Of a stretch of DNA of 64,000 nt, positions 24,549-34,820 are shown piece by piece. Origin of the DNA: Leguminivora glycinivorella (lineage: Eukaryota > Arthropoda > Insecta > Lepidoptera > Tortricidae); NCBI RefSeq assembly GCF_023078275.1, contig NC_062987.1, forward strand, positions 19,515,772-19,579,771, read 5' to 3'. Every line of letters starts with the position of its first letter. The stretch's first letter is position 1. The notes beneath the pieces were generated by a model, which searched no databases, was not told the origin of the DNA, and saw only the letters and a list, made by a program, of their open reading frames with translations. The translations under genes were made by a program, and so were the position numbers.

Positions 24549-24806
24549 TTTTTAACCCCCGACGCAAAAACGACGGGGTGTTATAAGTGTGTCTGTGTCA
24601 TCGTAGCTCCCGAACGGATGAACCGATTTAGATTTTTTTTATGTGAGGACAAATCTCGCATCCTACAAAACGCGAAGCATGGTACATACTTATAACACAC
24701 GTTTGGAAGCTTAGTTAGTCGGGACTTCGGGAGTGTTTTAGCCATATTTTATGAAAATCGGTCCACTATGTCGGGGTTTTTTTTTTAAATTTTAATTTTG
24801 TGGTTA
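24549..24806 (+). repeat. Family B dispersed repeat, copy 4, with about 70-bp insertion
   Basis: The usual block order is broken after GAACCGATTTAGATTTTTTT by about 70 bp (about 24642-24707, including CTCGCATCCTACAAAACGCG) before AGCTTAGTTAGTCGGGA resumes. The short GTCT run has almost vanished in this copy. Confidence 0.75.
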
Positions 24807-25069
24807 TCTTCCAACCACTTAATTGCTGATAGAGGCACTGAAACTTGATCAGTATTATGTGACGTTATCAAGCAAAAGGTTTGGAAAAATTACGAAATTA
24901 GCTTACTTATCCTTATTCTCCTTATACGAATTACTTGTTATAGCGTCCCTATGCTTAATATGCTTTTACTTGAGAATGCCACATATAGAACTAAAGCGTA
25001 ATGACGTGTCAAAGCATTTCGCCGCCCCCCGTAACGAAGACTACGGAGCCGGTTCGCGAGGTCCTTGAC

Positions 25070-25987
25070 CTTCCGAATTCCCCCCAGATTATTCAACGTC
25101 TTTATTTAGAGCTGCGCTAACCAGCTGGTATCAACAATTCGTACCTACTTTACGGGAGTAAGCATTTGCCGTGAACAACTGGACATGTGCGTGTGCCTAT
25201 CTCCATAAATAGAGACAGTCCAAGATAAATTCGCAACGATTTTGAAAGGCCCACCTGAAAGGGTTAAGTATTAAGTAAGTCATAATTTCATCGTAGTTTA
25301 TCGTTTAATTGTTTTTGCCGGCAAGGCTGTTAAAATCGCTTTTAACTGAGCTTATAGGTATGCGAATTTCATTACTTGGCTAACAAATTGGCAGTATATT
25401 TTCGAGCTTTACAAATTTGAATGAAGTAACTGTCATAAAAGACAAGCATTTCATAAGGGAAATTCTTGTGGAATGCACCTTAAGCGTTCGTAATCACATT
25501 AAGTGATTCCATTTTATCAAGTACAATTGAGGAATCCCTTGATAGTACTGGTTCTCCATTTGCACTAGGATTGCCCAGTTTTTCTGCCAGAACCTTACTG
25601 GATTGCTGCACAGAGTGCCTAATCAAAAAGCCAATCGTTTACGCCGTAGCGAACGAAGTCATAAAGAAAGTCTCTACTTTTCGTTCACTTGTAACAAGTT
25701 ATTGCGCTAATATAACAGAAATATGTTTAGAGAGGCGCAATGAGATGATATGAGAAAACTGAAAAATAGAATAGAATAGAAAACGTTTATTTGGTGAAAA
25801 TATACAAGTAAAAAAACAATAGCCTTAATCTATATACAGTCACCAAAAAGGATGCTAGCATATGCCAATGACTAATTGGTATTAACCACGGCGCCCCCCT
25901 TAAATCACCCCTCTTAAAGATTTCTCCAAACCTATCGACGCGAAATCGGATCTAGCCTAACCTAAAATCGCTCGTTAATTAGTATGA
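25070..25987. other. Intergenic or intronic sequence
   Basis: At about 25764-25800 an AATAGAATAGAAAACGTTTATT block resembles the start of a minus-strand LINE 3' end, also seen near 48315. Nothing else recognised. Confidence 0.35.
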
Positions 25988-25997
25988 ACGCTTAGGT

Positions 25998-26143
25998 ACA
26001 ATCAGCCAATTAGAATCCTAGGCCACTCTAAAACCGTGTCGTATTGACAGTGTGCTTTATTTGCTATAGAAGTCAGTTTGACTTCTACTGCTTTTACTGT
26101 GAAAGGGTTCTACAGTGGCCTAGGATTCAAATTGGTTGACTGT
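25998..26143. mobile_element. MITE with 10-bp target duplication (Mutator-like?)
   Basis: Ends ACAATCAGCCAATT and, reversed, ACAGTCAACCAATT, with inner CCTAGGCCACT mirrored. The decamer ACGCTTAGGT stands directly outside both ends (25988-25997 and 26144-26153). TSDs of 9-11 bp are typical of Mutator-type elements. Only 146 bp long, no coding capacity. Confidence 0.7.
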
Positions 26144-26153
26144 ACGCTTAGGT

Positions 26154-27124
26154 CTTCGTCGCTGAATGCATGCGTACTCATGTTCATAATAAAGATCGAT
26201 GTTTTGTCGGCGAAAGCCGATTCGGCATCGATAGGCCATATACTAGTGTTGTGCGACTTTGTTAGGTGCGTTCCATTGTGTAGTGTAAGCGATTGACATG
26301 TTAGCTACGCGGCCTGACGTCTCAGAAATCTCAGAATGACCCGCGCCTGATGATCGTGATTCAATTTAGACGTTTTTGCCAAACAACTGGACGGACCAGT
26401 CGCGTTTTGCACGATCGGGTTCAGAATAAACCGCGAAGATATGTGCTGTTCTCAATAAAAAGACACCACTTTGTCGCTTAAGCACAAGGACGCTCTGACA
26501 GGCTATTCATATAAAGATTTCAAATTTCGGTAAAGCCATCGCTACACATTAGCGTTTTTAGAGCGGGGCGCGATGCGAGCATGTCGTCAGCGTGCAGCGC
26601 GCATGGCTCGCTTTGCTCGCATCACTCGAGCAGTCAAGTAACACACAACACAAAACAGCAATGTTGCTTCTTAGGAGAGACTCACACGCTTCCCGCCTGC
26701 GTCCGCCGGGCGCCTCTTATCGCGCCCCTATGTCAATTATTCCGCTCATGTGTGGTGGATGAACCTTTTTCTTGAGAACGCCACGTATTCCAAGCATTCG
26801 CTAATTACTGGATACTCGTTTTTAATCAACATTAATGTATTTACTCTCGTTTCGACGTACGAAACTATTTGTACGAAATGTAATGAATAATGCAGCAATA
26901 TCGATTTTCAACGCAATCTGGTCGAACTAGTATTTTGTTTAGTTTTTCAGCGATCATCGTTGCTTTGCAAAACCTGTTGGGTTTGTAAAAATGAGTTTTT
27001 CGGTACGTTATCGTGGCGAAACATTGTGTACTTGTACATGTGACCTGTGAACTAATTACATGTGCTGATTTCTGACTCCATTTAGTCATTTGACACTCAT
27101 ATATGTATACCAAACGTCAAGTAG
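26154..27124. other. Intergenic or intronic sequence
   Basis: No gene recognised. A CpG-richer patch lies at 26555-26720 and short ORFs at 26581 and 26865(-) have no domains. Confidence 0.35.
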
Positions 27125-27330
27125 TTGACGGGTTAAAAATTTCAGCACCTCCTTTCCTTCCGTGGGTGTCGTAGAAGTCGACAGTGGTTATGGGTTCAAT
27201 TGCGGTGTGGGCGATGGTCTTATACCGGTCACTGCAATACCACGACATTGTTTTCTTTCTACCCCTTTATTGCCAAGTGTGGATCGAAACTTAAACAGTT
27301 TCATGTGCTGTGCGTGGTAGGTTTAGTCAC
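27125..27330 (-). repeat. Family E dispersed repeat, copy 3
   Basis: CCTTCCGTGGGTGTCGTAGA, GGTTATGGGTTCAATTG and CCCTTTATTGCCAAG are reverse complements of blocks in the copy at 23895-24175, in the same order. Confidence 0.65.
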
Positions 27331-27441
27331 CCTCGTTTGGCCATTTGGCAGTTATGTATATATGTATTTCAACAGTTTTAGCCAAAAGTAGAATCTTCCA
27401 CTCCGCGACCACTGTCCATTATGTACCTAATTACAGTCTCC

Positions 27442-27557
27442 GGCATAAATAAGTGATGATTTCTGTACCTTGTTCTGTTAACGACTTGTTTGAAATGTCA
27501 TGCGAAATTGTCAAAATTACAAGCGACAAGGTACAGAAATCATCACTTCTTTATGCC
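27442..27557. mobile_element. Inverted-repeat MITE, GGCATAAA ends
   Basis: Left GGCATAAATAAGTGATGATT, right (reversed) GGCATAAAGAAGTGATGATT, arms of about 33 bp reaching CTGTACCTTGT. A partial copy lies in Aven intron 4 (9750). Confidence 0.7.
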
Positions 27558-28488
27558 TGTACATGTGGATTCATTTCACCAGTATCAGCACAATTAACTT
27601 TATCTACCTACTGATATAATGTAACATAACATGTGATAATCAAAGTCAACAATAGGTTCTACAAAAGGTCAGCCAGTTGCGTCACAATACTCACAATATC
27701 ACATTTCGTCATGTCAAAATTTTTTGTGTTGTATGTGTCAAAGGATTCCGATTCAGGATAATCAGGAGCCACTCTAACCAGTTCCATTTTACTCTTCGGC
27801 ATGTAATCGTTAGAAACCCTATAGGAATTCTAAACACCCTTGACTGTGGGGTGTGGTGTCGTGTTGCAACAATATCGCCTTACGTCTTCAACCCCATGAT
27901 TAACTATTTCTAAGGATCGTGTGTGTCATGTGCTGTAATGGAATACACACAGGTTACATGACTTGGTACGAATTTTTAATTAAATTTCGTGACTACCACT
28001 TCATTTTTTTGTTGGCTCCCGAATAAATAAAAGAAGGCACATAATGTACCTATCAGAATTTTTTAGACGGAGTAGTTTTCCAGAGCTTACGGATTATGAA
28101 TTTCAACTTTTCCACTCGAAGTTCGTCTAATTTACCATTACCAATTTCACTTTGTTAACGCACAAGTGTTGGGTTTGGATTACTTTGGATAAGATGACCG
28201 TTTATTCTACAGAATTAATTTGTTTAATAGATAGCTTTTTCTTTTTGTAGAATGCCGCTCTCATCATCATCTCTATAATATCGGTAGCAATCTTTCAGTC
28301 TTTATATCCTCGCTTTTCCTTCCGAAATCGTGTTGCAACTTTATACAATCTTCTTCGCGGTTTGTTTGTCTACATGTTATTAACTTATTATCTCATGATG
28401 ATGATTCGTCAGGCGGCGTGGCGCTGACGTCCGTTCTGCGTCGACGGACATGCATCTCTTGAGTGTGGACGGTCCCTAAGTATATTTA
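27558..28488. other. Intergenic or intronic sequence
   Basis: No gene or repeat recognised. The ORF at 27677 has no domain. Confidence 0.35.
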
Positions 28489-29063
28489 TTTTTCCCTCAC
28501 TAGCTCGGAAACACATGTTTTGTCTCTTTAATACCAGCGGGTAAAAACGCATTGTATTTTACTAGTAGATAAAGTAATTTGACCTTGAATAGAGGCAAAT
28601 TTTCTGCTTTAAAACTGATAAAAGTGGGTTAATCTAGGGATCAGTGGCGGAGCGTCGATACAACTCGATTCCCAACGGGTTCCCTAAAATTCTCTAGTAT
28701 CTGTAGAAGTCCATACAAAACAGATGCCAAAAACCCCTCCGGCTTTACCATCGAAAATTTTCACGCCCCGCCACTGCTAGGGATGAAGATGTTTTACCAC
28801 CTTTGGATCTACTGGAAGCAGTGATAAACGGGTTTTTTGCATTGTACTTTCCTCGCTATAGTGAGGGGAAAAGTTTTGTGTTGCACACGAGTGCAAATGT
28901 ATTTTACTTCTCGTGTGTTGAAAAACTCGCAAGCTCTGGATTCTATTCTCGAACCAATCGCTTCGCTCGTGGTTCAACTATAGAATCCTTTCGCTTGCTC
29001 GTTTTTCAATTCCAAACTCGATGTTAAAATACAACTTTGCACTCTTGTATAACAAATAACTAT
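28489..29063 (+). repeat. Family C dispersed repeat, copy 2, interrupted by a hAT MITE
   Basis: Same sequence and orientation as the copy at 6664-7092, but extended by about 143 bp at 28642-28784, where a MITE and its target duplication are inserted. Confidence 0.8.
28642..28776. mobile_element. hAT-type MITE, 135 bp, with perfect 8-bp target duplication
   Basis: Ends CAGTGGCGGAGCG and CCGCCACTG. CTAGGGAT flanks both sides (28634-28641 and 28777-28784). Comparison with the empty site in the family C copy at 6664 confirms the insertion. A second copy, also 135 bp and in opposite orientation, is at 42719-42853. Confidence 0.85.
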
Positions 29064-29265
29064 TAATGCATAAGACAGTCATAAATAAGACTGAATAATC
29101 CTCTACATTTTGGCAGTCATTAAGAGCGCTTTCAAAAAATCTGCTTGCTCGCATTTCGACGCCGGCGGCGCTGGCGTGCGCCTGTGTGCAGACGCACACT
29201 ATAACCAGAAGCATAACGATTGTAGCCTGCGGTACAGACATAGCGTGCGATCCTCTTCGAACCAA
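29064..29265 (-). CDS. Candidate signal-peptide exon, uncertain
   Basis: A minus-strand ORF starts at 29265. Its N-terminus, VPQATIVMLLVIVCVCTQAH after a short basic lead (MVRRGSHAMS), looks like a secretory signal peptide, followed by ASAAGVEMRASRFFESALND and CQNVEDY. The DNA here is GC-richer than its surroundings and a TATATAT lies about 100 bp upstream (29365-29378). Below about 29063 the frame is family C transposon sequence, so if real the exon must end by a donor before that. The only GT near is a weak AAAT|GTAGAG at about 29107. I found no downstream exon and cannot name a family. Could equally be chance. Confidence 0.25.
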
Positions 29266-29654
29266 CCTTACGTGCGGCTAGAGCGAAAGGGATAGCATTC
29301 ATGGTCGGTACCGCCACGCCGTCAGTGGCGTTGCGGACTAACCATTATTGATACTTGCGTAAAAACACCACCATATATATTACATATTTGCATACATGAT
29401 TTCGTGCATAAATACATGACCTTTTAGTTTAATTATTAAACTTATCACAGTTTTTTTTATTAAAACGTGTGTAGCCTTGGAAGAAATAAATTAAAAAACT
29501 TTTATAATATAATAAATTGTGTATATAATATTGTCTTCTGTCACCGCGATAGTTACTCATGAAATAAATTTATGGAATCAGATTATATCGCGTATAATGA
29601 ATATAATCCGTTTTCTTAGTTTTATTTTATTTTGTATATGATATGTTTTCTAGG

Positions 29655-29862
29655 TTCTTTTCGGTGAAGGAAAACATCGTGAGGAAACCGGACTTATTCC
29701 AATAAGGTCTAGTTTACCCTTTGGGTTGAAAGGTCAGATGGCAGTCGCTTTCGTAAAAACTAGTGCCTACGCCAAATCTTGGGATTAGTTGTCAAAGTGG
29801 ACCGCAGGCTCCCATGAGCCGTGGCAAATGCCGGGATAACGCAAGGAAGATGATGATGTTTT
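29655..29862 (+). repeat. SINE2 fragment (tRNA head missing)
   Basis: TTTTCGGTGAAGGAAAACAT, GTGAGGAAACCGGACT, CAGGCTCCCATGAGCCGTGG and GATGATGATG follow in the same order as on the minus strand of the complete SINE at 56318-56645. The tRNA-like part is absent. Confidence 0.8.
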
Positions 29863-29875
29863 CTAGGTACATATA

Positions 29876-30358
29876 CAGAGTGGGGCCTGTAACAAAGGCG
29901 AAGAATTGAACTCTAGGCTATTCTCCTTAAGCCGTTTTCACACTATCCGATCCGATATCGGATGTCGGAAGCATTTCAATAGAAAAAATCCAAGATGGCG
30001 CCTGTAATGTATGGGATATCGGTCCGACATCCGATATCGGATCGGATAATGTGAAAACGCACTTACACTGATCAACATTTGTTCGGCGACTTTTAAAAAT
30101 AACTTGTATTTTGATTTTTATCACCCTTGAAAGTTTTTTCTAAGAGGTAATGTATTGCGAATTCTGTTAAGTCTAAAGTGTGACAGACAACGTCAATGAC
30201 AACAATAATGGCGTACATTGAAGCTAATATTTATTTTGTATGAAAAATTAAAAATTTAAAGACTTCATAATTTTTAAAAGTCACTGAATAAATGTTGATC
30301 AGTATAAGGAGAATAGCCTACAGTTCAATTCTTCGCCTTTGTTACAGGCCCCACTCTG
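29876..30358. mobile_element. TA-flanked MITE with about 90-bp arms (mariner-like), hosting another MITE
   Basis: Left end CAGAGTGGGGCCTGTAACAA and the rest of the arm up to GGCTATTCTCCTTA reappear in reverse complement at 30305-30358. Inner arm parts (TGATCAACATTTGTTC) are also mirrored. TA stands outside both ends, the target of Tc1/mariner elements. A Harbinger-like MITE sits inside at 29930-30062. Confidence 0.75.
29930..30062. mobile_element. Harbinger-like MITE, GTGCGTTTTCAC family (copy 1)
   Basis: 133 bp with arms containing ATCCGATATCGGAT motifs. TTA flanks both sides (29927-29929 and 30063-30065). Other copies: 43255-43385, 44033-44163 and 47761-47895, each flanked by TAA. TTA/TAA duplications are characteristic of PIF/Harbinger. 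Confidence 0.8.
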
Positions 30359-30499
30359 TATATAATGGAACTAAGATCGGTTTTCTTTAATTTTAAGTAG
30401 TTTTTTTTTATATTTAAAATGTAAGAGTTTTGAATGATTCATGGTTATTTTCATTAGACTTATATTCACGGTCTATATCCCGGTCAATATAAGTTAGGG

Positions 30500-30885
30500 A
30501 GTGATTTTTTTTTTTCATTTCAACCCTAACGTATGATTTATTGTTGGATAGGTATTTAAAAATGAATTACTGAAATCGTTTTTTGATAATATTAATATTT
30601 TCGCGAATAATCGCTCCTAAAGAAAAAAAAAGTGTCCCCCCCCCTCTAAGTTTTTAACCATATATTAAAAAAATATTTAAAAATCACAAAAGTAGAACTT
30701 TATAAACTTTCTAGGAAAACTGTTTTGAACTTGATAGGTTCTATAGTTTTTGAAAAATATGGAAAACTACGGAAGAGCCGAGCGGCTATTTACCAACGCG
30801 GCTTTAAAAACCGGCCGAGAGCGTGTCGGGCCACGCTCAGTGTAGGCACTGAGCGTGACCCGACACGCTCTCGGCCGGTTTTTAA
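30500..30885 (+). repeat. Family A repeat, copy 3, ending in a palindrome
   Basis: Decayed sequence matching the inner and distal parts of the copy at 2075 (GTTGGATAGGTATTTAAAAA, AATCGCTCCTAAAG). Its end is an inverted duplication of the family terminus: TTTAAAAACCGGCCGAGAGC at 30803 is mirrored by CTCTCGGCCGGTTTTTAAA ending at 30885. Confidence 0.7.
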
Positions 30886-31040
30886 ATATTATGTTGTTTT
30901 AATTGCATGGAGCACAGGAAGGTCCACATCTATGTATTGGTTTTTTGTAAGGAAATACAACTCTATGCTACGCCTACCTGCTTTAGTTGACTGTTGACAC
31001 ACTGAGACAGTGGATGCGCCAGAGTATAAAAGAGTGATTA

Positions 31041-31690
31041 CCATCTCTTGTCAAAGATCTTGTTGAGACGAATCAAACGAACCCAAACACGAAGTTGTTT
31101 CAAGACCTGGTCGTGGAATACTCTTGACTACCTTCCAGCTTCATCATCAGATCCTGGGTACCATCTCTTGTCAAAGATCTTGTTGAGACGAATCAAACGA
31201 GCCCAAACACAGAAGAGTTTCAAGACCTGGTTGTTGAATACTCTTGACTACCTTCCGGCTTCACCATCAGATCCTGGGTACCATCTCTTGTCAAAGATCT
31301 TGTTGAGACGAACCAAACGAGCCCAAACACGGAGTGGTTTCAAGACCTGGTTGATGAATTCTCTTAACTACCTTCCAGCTTCATCATCAGATCCTGGGTA
31401 CCATCTCTTGTCAAAGATCTTGTTGAGGCGAATCAAACGAGCCCAAACACAAAATGGTTTCAAGACCGGGTTGATGGGAACTCATGACTACCTTCCGGCT
31501 TCATCATCAGATCCTGGGTACCATCACCTCTTGTCAAAGATCTTGTTGAGGCAAATCAAACGAGCCCAAACACGAAATGGTTTCAAGACCTGGTTGATGA
31601 GAACTCATGACTACCATCTGACTTCATCATCAGATCCTGAGTACCATCTATTGTCAAAGATTTTGTTGAGACGAGTCAGTAACCTCAAAT
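31041..31690 (+). repeat. 120-bp minisatellite, about 5.4 units, with one frame open
   Basis: Units start with CCATCTCTTGTCAAAGATCT at 31041, 31161, 31281, 31401, about 31521 and about 31644. The fifth is 123 bp because of a 3-bp insertion. Every unit is a multiple of three, so the plus-strand frame (31048-31692) stays open for 214 codons with a 40-residue repeat containing LSKILLRRIKRAQT and YLPASSSDPGYH. No signal peptide, domain or splice context seen. I treat it as a tandem repeat, not as a gene. Confidence 0.85.
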
Positions 31691-31737
31691 GATATTCAAT
31701 AATAAATAATACTTACTAAAAATATTAGTCAAGTTAA

Positions 31738-31975
31738 TTAGTTAGTTACCAAAGTCGTCAACCCAAGGATCAAAGTTTTCGGTCGCAGTATACATGCAAC
31801 AGTACAGCCAAACACGCACACAAGTGCGGTTTTGGACACGGCGGGTGCCGCACACAATGACAAAATAACTTCGCGATCGTCGAGCCGCGTGCGGAGCGGA
31901 CTAACATACGTCCTGCCTCTACAAGCTCTGCCGCGGTACTGACATCGCAAGCGCGCGTAACCGGTAATAAGGAGG
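31738..31975. other. CpG-richer patch next to the minisatellite
   Basis: GC-rich sequence with several CG-containing palindromes (TCGCGATCG at about 31872). An uninterrupted 70-codon minus-strand ORF lies here but has no recognisable domain. It could be regulatory or a remnant exon; there is no direct evidence for either. Confidence 0.25.
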
Positions 31976-32933
31976 CATTTTTAAAAAATCGTCAAAAATA
32001 TTAAATTGCAATTAATAGAAAACTTTTGCATAAAATCTGTTTGAGTAAGCGTTGCAGATTATTTTTATATTAAAACTACTTCAAAAACACGTAAGTTTTC
32101 GAAGAAATTGACACTTATTCTGAGGTGATTTCTGAAACAAATTGGATTCATCATATCCTCATTTACTCTATTCTAAAGCCTTATAACAAAGAAGTAGTCT
32201 CAGATGATTGTAGTACAGGATATACATAATACAAATTTACCACTTGAAGCATTCAAAACTATCCAAATTTTACAAATTAGACGGACTAAGTCAGCACTTT
32301 TCGCGGGTTTTCCTAAACATGCACCAGAAAAAAAATCATAATTTATTAAGTGAGTTAGTTTTTAAAAATCCAGTCTCACAACATGTAAGTTAAGAAGATG
32401 TCCTAATCGAATCCTGAACTTAATAAGTCTTTTAGATGACGGAAAGTGTAGCATTTTGCCGACTAAAACTATCAATTTTACATTATTACGACGTTTTCGT
32501 TGAATGCCCTCTTAAATGACAAGTACCGATGTACCGAATAATTCCACAATGTCATCACCTACAAGTGTGATCGTTGCTGACCTCTCGCCTTCCATAATTG
32601 ACATAATTGCCCCCTTGGACTAATTTGTACAAGTACAAGTTCCAGCCGTCTCGTTTTTGCGTATTATAATTGATGGTTGTAATTACTTAATGGTGTTGTT
32701 AAGAACGATTATAAAGGTATGTCTTATTGGCTAGTAATATGACGAGGATAATAATAAGTAATTTATTAGCATTAGCCGTAACATCTTTTCAAAAGATTGC
32801 TGGAGTCAAAATATCATTGAGTATTTTGTAATTTCCTATCGGGTTTTGCTTCTTTGGATGTCTCGATCAACTGGTTTTAAAATAGTAACGATAGTAAAAG
32901 TTTGCACTTTAGCTGTCTTTGTTGCTATAAAAG
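31976..32933. other. Intergenic or intronic sequence
   Basis: AT-rich, no feature recognised. Confidence 0.35.
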
Positions 32934-32975
32934 TTGTATTTATATTACGGAATAGGTACCGTAATATAAATACAA
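32934..32975. repeat. Short perfect hairpin
   Basis: Seventeen-base arms TTGTATTTATATTACGG and CCGTAATATAAATACAA around an 8-base loop. It stands just 16 bp before the next MITE. Confidence 0.7.
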
Positions 32976-32991
32976 TAGAAAACCTAACCTA

Positions 32992-33099
32992 CACGGGAAG
33001 CATGGTCGCGCGATAGACGATAAAATATCAGGCCGTCCCTATCGTACTTACAAATAGGCCTGCTATTTTATCGTCTATCGGGCGACCATGCTTCCCGTG
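32992..33099. mobile_element. MITE with CTA target duplication
   Basis: 108 bp. Left CACGGGAAGCATGGTCGC is mirrored at the right (GCGACCATGCTTCCCGTG). Arms are about 42 bp, including TAGACGATAAAAT. CTA lies outside both ends (32989-32991 and 33100-33102). Confidence 0.75.
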
Positions 33100-33102
33100 C
33101 TA

Positions 33103-33917
33103 GGGTGTCGCCAGCAACGGGGCAGGGCCCAAGCTGCCGGACTATACGCGCCGTGTCCAAGATCACCGCCTTCTGCATCTGACCCTTGATCCAGCCACCT
33201 AGCGAGAGTCTCTTATGATGTTGGTCGAGACTCTTCGCTATGACTCTTCTATAGTACTCTTTATTATACTGTGCTATTGTGAAATAGGCTACAGATGGAT
33301 CAGGGGCCAGGGCGATTGACTATTACTGCGAACGTGCTATATCTAAGGGAGCCCGGAGGAAGTAGAAATGCACGTGCGCGCCACCAATCAAGAGAATTTG
33401 ACGTCTATTCCGTTAGCCGTAATGTTTACCTTTATTTGTATGACTCATTCGTCGATTTACCTCTGAACTGTGTCAGCCGTTTCATTTTCAACTTTATATT
33501 TACTCGGATATCGTTGACATTTGATTGATCGTGGAGCTGAGATATGTCTTTTCAGTATTGGATCGTTTTCGTCGTTGGGTGTACCAAAGATCCCTCTGTC
33601 GCTAAACTATCGTTTGTGCTTTTAGACGTTTTCTAAGAAGTTTACCTTTTTATTTACTCGACTGATGCTATCTCTTTCTAATCTCACTGTGCCTCAATTG
33701 GCATGAAAGAGATAGAGATAATATGACTTCAGTCGCCAATTAATATTGCGGTGGGTAAAGCAATGTCTTCTTGTTCTTTTTACTTGTGGCATGTTTGTCT
33801 TTTATCACTACGATGAACTGGCCTTGAATCGACACGATGCCACAGATTATTAAGCTACTAAAGTACAGATCCTTCACTTGCCCGCAAAACCTACGCTTCT
33901 TAACTAATACCTACTAA
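33103..33917. other. Intergenic or intronic sequence
   Basis: The ORF at 33295-33528 has no recognisable domain. A loose inverted repeat (TATCTCTTTC / GAAAGAGATA) is at 33669-33714. Confidence 0.35.
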
Positions 33918-33994
33918 TCTTATACTATTAAACGAGCAATTCTTGTATATTTATTTATTTATCTTATACTATTAAACGAGCAATTCTTGTATAT

Positions 33995-34033
<39 letters not shown>

Positions 34034-34424
34034 TATATACCGACGATCTCGGAAACCGCTCTAACGATTTCGCTGAAATTTGTTTTGTGGGGGTTTTCGG
34101 GGGTGAAAAATCGATCTAGCGTAGCCTTAGATCCCGGAAAACGCGAATTTTCGAGTTTTCATGAGTTTTTCTTTCGCATTTGTAAACGTAAAATATGGTC
34201 CTTAATTTCGCCGCGCGCGCATCGATTCCGCGTAGCTCAGTCGCACGAGGTCGGTCTAATGTACGCAGATAGATCGTAGGTGTCAGGGTTTCGAATCCCG
34301 GCCAGAAATTAAGTTTTTGTTTTTTGTCTTTTTTTTTGTTTTTGTATTTATAAGAGTTTTTTTTTTTATCTAAAGACGTGATATATTAAAATAGAACCGA
34401 GCGAAGCTCGGTCGCCCAGATATT
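33918..34424 (+). mobile_element. Chimeric SINE-like element with internal tRNA-like boxes, copy 1
   Basis: Starts with ATTAAACGAGCAATTCTTGT (this 43-bp start is duplicated, 33918-33961 and 33962 onward) and a (TTTA)n run. A unique body follows: CCGACGATCTCGGAAACCGC, ATCGATCTAGCGTAG. At 34232-34243 TAGCTCAGTCGC resembles a tRNA A box, and at 34286-34300 GGGTTTCGAATCCC a B box, about 54 bp apart. Then poly-T and a terminal hairpin ACCGAGCGAAGCTCGGT. The ORF at 34085-34279 repeats in each copy but reads through the tRNA-like part, so I do not call it a gene. Confidence 0.75.
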
Positions 34425-34820
34425 TTATTTATATATACCGACGATCTCGGAAACCGCTCTAACGATTTCGCTGAAATTTGTTTTGTGGGGGTTTTCGGGG
34501 GTGAAAAATCGATCTAGCGTAGCCTTAGATCCCGGAAAACGCGAATTTTCGAGTTTTCATGAGTTTTTATTTCGCATTTGTAAACGTAAAATATGGTCCT
34601 TAATTTCGCCGCGCGCGCATCGATTCCGCTTAGCTCAGTCGCACGAGGTCGGTCTAATGTACGCAGATAGATCGTAGGTGTCAGGGTTTCGAATCCCGGT
34701 CAGAAATTAAGTTTTTGTTTTTTGTCTTTTTTTTTGTTTTTGTATTTATAAGAGTTTTTTTTTACCTAAAGACGTGATATATTAAAATAGAACCGAGCGA
34801 AGCTCGGTCGCCCAGATATT
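34425..34820 (+). mobile_element. Chimeric SINE-like element, tandem copy 2
   Basis: Nearly identical to copy 1 from the TTTATATATACC region to CCCAGATATT, differing at a few bases (e.g. TTATTTCGC for TTCTTTCGC). A and B boxes are retained (about 34631-34640 and 34684-34698). The head-to-tail arrangement suggests recent duplication. Confidence 0.8.

Noticed and set aside
31041..31690. CRISPR-like array
   Set aside because: The period is 120 bp with no short conserved repeat and variable spacer pattern. It is a minisatellite in a eukaryotic genome.
34085..34279. A conserved 64-codon ORF found in three copies
   Set aside because: Conservation is at the DNA level of a mobile element, and the frame crosses the tRNA-like promoter part.
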